From: Parietaria judaica
Taxonomy: Eukaryota > Streptophyta > Magnoliopsida > Rosales > Urticaceae
DNA length: 64,000 bases
Reading direction: 5' to 3'
Assembly (NCBI GenBank): GCA_954871525.1
Contig: OX940864.1
Span: 9,666,001-9,730,000 of the forward strand
Below are positions 59,908 through 64,000 of this stretch, in pieces (position 1 is the stretch's first letter; each line of letters opens with the position of its first letter). A model generated the notes under the pieces. That model saw nothing but the letters and a program-made list of their open reading frames with translations, did not search any database and had not been told where the DNA came from. The position numbers and the translations under genes are program-made.

Positions 59908-62900
59908 ATGGAGCCTGAAGCCGAGCCCAGCGCCAACGGCTCCTCGAACGGCGCGGCGCCGGCGCCGGATATGGAGGCGTGTCTGAGCGCTCTGGTGGAC
60001 CGAGAGTCCGTGGAGAGCCACAGGTACTACCTGGCTCGGCGCACGCTCATGGAGATGCTGAGGGACCGAGGCTTCTCCGTGCCTTCCTCGGACATCAACC
60101 TCTCTCTCCACGACTTCAGGCTCATCCACACCGCGCTTGACACCGAGCGACTCCGGTTCTCCGTCAGTCACTTCGCCGACCCTTCCAAAAAGGTATCATG
60201 GGCTCACATTCTCTCTCGGAGAATCAGGGTTTTTGAGGCTAGTTATGGAAATCAGAGCTTTCTGGTGTTGCTGGTGAAGTTGGATTAGGCGTGACAAATT
60301 TATGGTGTCTCTTATATGCTGTGATAAGTTAGGGTTTGATCAAGAAGGAATTGCTGTTGTTATTGCCAATGTGTTTGTGTTTTTTTTTGTTTCCGTTCTA
60401 GTTAAACTTGCATGCAGGGGCGGACCCGGGAAACAAATTTCGGAGGGGCGGAATAAGTATAAATTAAGGGTACAAATTGAAAAAATAAAATTTTTGGGTA
60501 AATTTTGAACGTTTTTAAGAGTTCGAGGGGGACTTTAGACCTCTTGGGGCTGTATGTGCATCTGCCGTTGCTTGCATGTTATGTTAATAATATCGTCGAG
60601 GTCGATGACTCTGTGATTTGAATCGTGTATCAAATGTGCTTTCTTCATAATATTTCGAGCCTCTTTATAGCGTCGTAGTAGGGTTTTCGAGGTTTCCGTA
60701 TGAAAATAGAAGCTTTTGAGGGGTTTTCTAATTTGTGGTATGGGTATTTTTGGGAGAAGAATATTAGAATTTTTGCTGTTGTGGTAAGGGTTTCTTTTGG
60801 TCTTTTTAACTTTTTTTTGTTTTGTTTTTGAGCTCCGAATTTCGGCATTTATCTTATTGGGAAGCAAATGCCAAGCCTTATGTTTTTGGAAATTTCATGT
60901 ACATGCTTTTAATGCTCTAAAATTAGCTCTATGAAATGCTAATGTACCCGAGACGGTCAATCAAATGGTGTATAGCAGTGTATATTTCTGTTTGCATTTT
61001 CATGTATACTGGTAAACTATTGGTTCTTTCTGACTCTGCGGCTCAGTTTGTATTTGTGAGTACTAAAAGTATTTTTTTTATATGTTTCGTGTTTTGTATT
61101 ATATTTTAGTAGTGGTCTTCTTTTCTGCCTCAGTTACAGATTCAGAAGGCAACGTGTCTAATTTTGTAAATATGAATTAGAAGCTACTTTTGTTTTTCGA
61201 ATGTGGAGTTCAATGTTGTTCTGATTGCAGGTTCTCGTCTATTTTTGCGGGACTTCTACGGTGAAAGTAAATGTTATTCGGGACGTTGCAACCCAGATCC
61301 AAAACAAAGACAGTTTAAGTGGGCTCATTTTGGTATTGCAAGGCTCAATTACAAGTGCGGCCCAAAAGGCTGTCGATCTTTTCAAATTCAAAGTTGAAAT
61401 CTTTCAGGTATTTTTCTTCTTCTCTTATCTTGCTTATGTAATGGCTTGAAGATAAACTGTGCAACAAGTTAACATATGCCCACTGCCCTCTTCACGTAAA
61501 AACTAAAAAATGATGGGAAATTTTAAAATGTTCGGCTCTAAACATAACTTATTTTAGGGTATTTTTTGTTAATTCTATTATTTTCGCCAATTTTGTGGGA
61601 GTTCCATCCTAACTTTTCTGTGAGAACTAGACTTCTTGGTTGCTTATTAAAACTCACATAATCTAGTACATTGGTCTTATTCAGTAAATAAATGATAAAA
61701 TTATTTCCTCGTAAATAATGTTTTTCTTTAAATTTAACATTTTCTGTCATTTTTTAGTTCATAGGGGGCAATATGCCACGTTTTGAAAGTTTAGGGGGCA
61801 CAATGCACTAATATACAAAATTCACGGAGCACTGATGCCAATGGCTTCTGCTGATTTTTCTCTTTGAGTTGTTTGATCTTCAGTTTGGTAACCTCTATTG
61901 CTAATTGTTTCGTGCTAGATAACTGACTTGCTAGTCAATATCACGAAGCATGTCTTAAAGCCGGAGCACCGGATTCTGAGTGATCGCGAGAAACAAAAAT
62001 TCCTAAAGAGATACAGCATAGAAGAAAAGCAGGTCAGACTTTCAAAATAAATCATATTCTGTTTAACCGTTGAAAGCCGTAACAAGTGGTTTTCTTTCTA
62101 TTTATGATTATTTTCAGTTTAATGGGGGCTGATTGTATGCCGATTCTTGGCCAACCATTAGGACAAATAATCTATTATCCCGCTGATTGTTATTAAATTA
62201 TTTTATTATAAAAGTTTTATATATTCATTGCTTTAGGAAAAAATAGGGAATTGTTGTCCCTAAACATTAGCGCCCTATTACATATAGGTGCTGGCTTTTG
62301 TTTAGTAAGATTGAAATATTCTCTTCCAAGTTCACCGAAGAAACGTTCGAGGACCGCAGATAGCGGGCCTTGGAATTTGGGTAACAAACCCACAGGATAA
62401 GAACAACAATGGCTATTGTTTAAGGTTTATTCCATTATTCCCAACCTGTGACGAGATCCAAAATTAGGCCGTTTAATATATTCTGAATTACCTGGGGCAT
62501 ATCTGTTTTAATGTTCGAGTAATTGGTTGTTGCTGTACGTTTAGTTTTCCTGCTCTGAACTTTAATTTTTGGTAGCAATTTCCTCTGTGATTTCCAAAAC
62601 TAGCACAACACATTGAAAGATGATGAAAAATATTAAACTTGTTGTGCAAAACACATAACTTACTCCTATTTTTTTTTATAAATAATTATTGAATGAGATC
62701 GACTACAAGATTATGTGCCTATTCTTACAACGCATCCAGTTGTTATTCAAGAACTGCTAAGATGAAAGTGTAACATGATTGCAGAAAAATGATAAAATTG
62801 ACAATAATACCCTCAAACAAGTCATGTGTTGCAATTTCTGTCATTTTTAGAGGGTGTCGCTCCCAAAAATAAAATTAAGGGGGCATTACTGCTGATTCCG

Positions 62901-63099
62901 GATCTAATTTAAATGACTGTTCTGTTTGAGTACATTAATTCCAGACTTAATAGCCATGGTTGGTGCCTTGCAGTTGCCTCGGATATCAAAGAACGATGCA
63001 ATAGCGCGATACTACGGGCTTGAGAAGGGACAGGTAGTGAAGATCACGTACGTTGGCGGAATCACCGACTCCTATGTCTCGTATCGCTGCGTGTGGTGA
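59908..63099 (+). CDS. NRPE5: RPB5-family subunit of nuclear RNA polymerase V type
   Basis: The fifth-largest polymerase subunit, placed in the jaw. Plant NRPE5 forms are specific to Pol V, which makes scaffold transcripts in RNA-directed DNA methylation. Exons 59908-60192, 61231-61407, 61919-62032 and 62974-63099 total 702 nt (233 residues). SHRYYLARRTLMEMLRDRGF and INLSLHDFR match the NRPE5 subclass rather than the Pol II form. The C-terminal assembly domain shows ITDLLVNITKHVLKPEH, EEKQLPRISKNDAIARYYGL and EKGQVVKITYVGG, ending SYRCVW. The N-terminus is a Glu/Pro/Ala-rich extension. An in-frame Met at 59785 exists, but the next Met at 59908 gives the family-like start. A hAT MITE sits in intron 1, and the end of exon 4 is duplicated in the 3' UTR. 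Confidence 0.93.
60407..60578. mobile_element. Small hAT MITE in NRPE5 intron 1
   Basis: The body is 60415-60570 (156 bp) with exact 8-bp duplications CTTGCATG (60407-60414 and 60571-60578). It starts CAGGGGCGGACCC and ends CTGCCGTTG, an imperfect inverted terminus. Non-coding. Confidence 0.85.
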
Positions 63100-63218
63100 T
63101 CTTTTTCTGTTCGCGATACTAAGGGCTTGAGAAGGGATATGTAGTGAAGATCATCTATGTTGGCGGAATCACCGACTCCTATGTCTCGTATCGCTGCGTG
63201 TGGCGATCTTTTTTCTGT
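63006..63218 (+). repeat. Tandem duplication of the NRPE5 last-exon end
   Basis: Two copies with a 107-bp period: 63006-63112 (coding, through the stop codon) and 63113 to about 63218 (3' UTR). The second copy would read GCGATACTAAGGGC where the first has GCGATACTACGGGC, giving TAA for TAC, and it has a few further changes. It is not translated because the real stop (63097-63099) precedes it. Confidence 0.9.
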
Positions 63219-64000
63219 GCAGCTCAACTTCTGTAGAAATTGTTCATACTCCATTACTGGATGGATCTGTGAATTTTGGTATCTTTTGACCTACTAGAGT
63301 TTCTTTGCTTTTCTTCTTTTCGGTTTTATGTGTGCCATTGTTTAGATTTCATTTTAGATCCTAGCACAGAGTGAATGAAGGAACCTAAGGTAGAACCTCG
63401 TTATATTAATACTTGATAAATTAATAAACTCGATAAAATTATACATACTTTTGTAAGGTACCAACTCTAATTGACATTTCTACATTTTACCTCGACAATA
63501 TAATAAAATTCTATAGTCTGAATATTATTAATTTATATAAGATTTACTTTAGTCTGAAAAATCGACGTCTTTTCGAAATATACATTTTACTTAAAAGAAG
63601 TCTATTTTAATAGTCCAATAAGAGCAAGAATCGATCTCAACAAAATAGTTGAGTACACATGCATTAGTGCTACTAGGATTATATATTGGGAAACTTAGGT
63701 AAAATAGTACTTTAGATAAAATATCACTTAAAACTCCATATCTGTTTATACTTAAAATAGCACTTTTATATTTATTTATTTTTTTAACTAAAATACCCTT
63801 AATGTAACATATCAAGCCTGAAAGCTGAATTTTTTGGTTATCTCACCTAAAATTTCGGCTACCTTGAAAAAAGATAGCGGAAAGTTTTGGCTATCTTCGA
63901 GCCGGAGTATTACATTAAGGGTATCTTTGTCCCGAAAGAGTGAAAATATTATTTGTCAATAATATAATTTTTTTTAGTATTAATATGTATGAGTGCTATT
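63219..64000. other. Region downstream of NRPE5
   Basis: 3' flank followed by AT-rich sequence. 63385-63560 has a GTAGAACCTCGTTATATTAA-type start typical of common plant repeats, with TTAATAA iterations, but no defined ends. No gene seen. Confidence 0.4.

Noticed and set aside
63072..63254. 60-codon minus-strand frame
   Set aside because: Produced by the tandem duplication of the NRPE5 last exon read in antisense.

Overview
This window is nuclear DNA from a flowering plant, almost certainly a eudicot. It has spliced genes with AT-rich introns, intronless light-harvesting (LHCB1) genes, a PLS-class PPR gene, coiled-coil NLR disease-resistance genes, a Pol V-type RNA polymerase subunit and many non-autonomous transposons. 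There is no bacterial, viral or organellar gene organisation. I cannot name the species. The trio augmin subunit 1, RPB5-like subunit and glutaredoxin-like Cys-rich protein recalls (from memory) a cluster on Arabidopsis chromosome 2, which suggests conserved synteny opened up by local insertion and duplication.

Layout. 1-3171 (+): the 3' end of a gene for a charged, basic-ended protein of unknown function, with tandemly duplicated exon-intron units and a Mutator-like insertion in an intron. 5999-11691 (+): a complete 16-exon cytosolic pyruvate kinase gene. 12229-13026 (-): LHCB1 copy 1. 15582-18040 (+): AUG1/HAUS1, six exons. 18660-19457 (-): LHCB1 copy 2, whose promoter is split by a hAT element. 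22824-26437 (-): an NLR pseudogene with three frame-breaking lesions. 27912-34420: a transposon nest (a hAT element holding a solo LTR, then a Helitron holding another solo LTR). 34951-35748 (-): LHCB1 copy 3. 38318-41822 (-): an apparently intact CC-NB-LRR gene of 1,109 codons. 42135-43488: a foldback Mutator-like element carrying a spliced exon. 45655-46452 (-): LHCB1 copy 4. 47369-49243 (+): an intronless mitochondrial-type PPR gene. 49244-56797: a repeat-rich gene desert. 56798-57907 (+): a glutaredoxin-like protein. 59908-63099 (+): a four-exon NRPE5-type polymerase subunit.

How the parts relate. The four LHCB1 genes encode almost identical 265-residue precursors of the main light-harvesting antenna. 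Each has a conserved proximal promoter (TATA, GATAAG, CCAAT), but the distal G-box differs: intact in copies 3 and 4, displaced by about 1 kb in copy 2, mutated in copy 1. LHCB1 plus NLR forms a duplicated block (copy 2 with the pseudogene, copy 3 with the intact gene). Copy 4 looks like a mosaic of copies 1 and 3, suggesting gene conversion.

I found no wholly new multi-gene system. The most interesting material is the antenna-gene/NLR block duplication with its divergent promoters, the exon-duplicating charged gene at the left edge, the exon-carrying foldback element, and the duplicated last exon of the polymerase subunit. All exon boundaries were read by eye from splice consensus, frame and family similarity; none was tested against transcripts.
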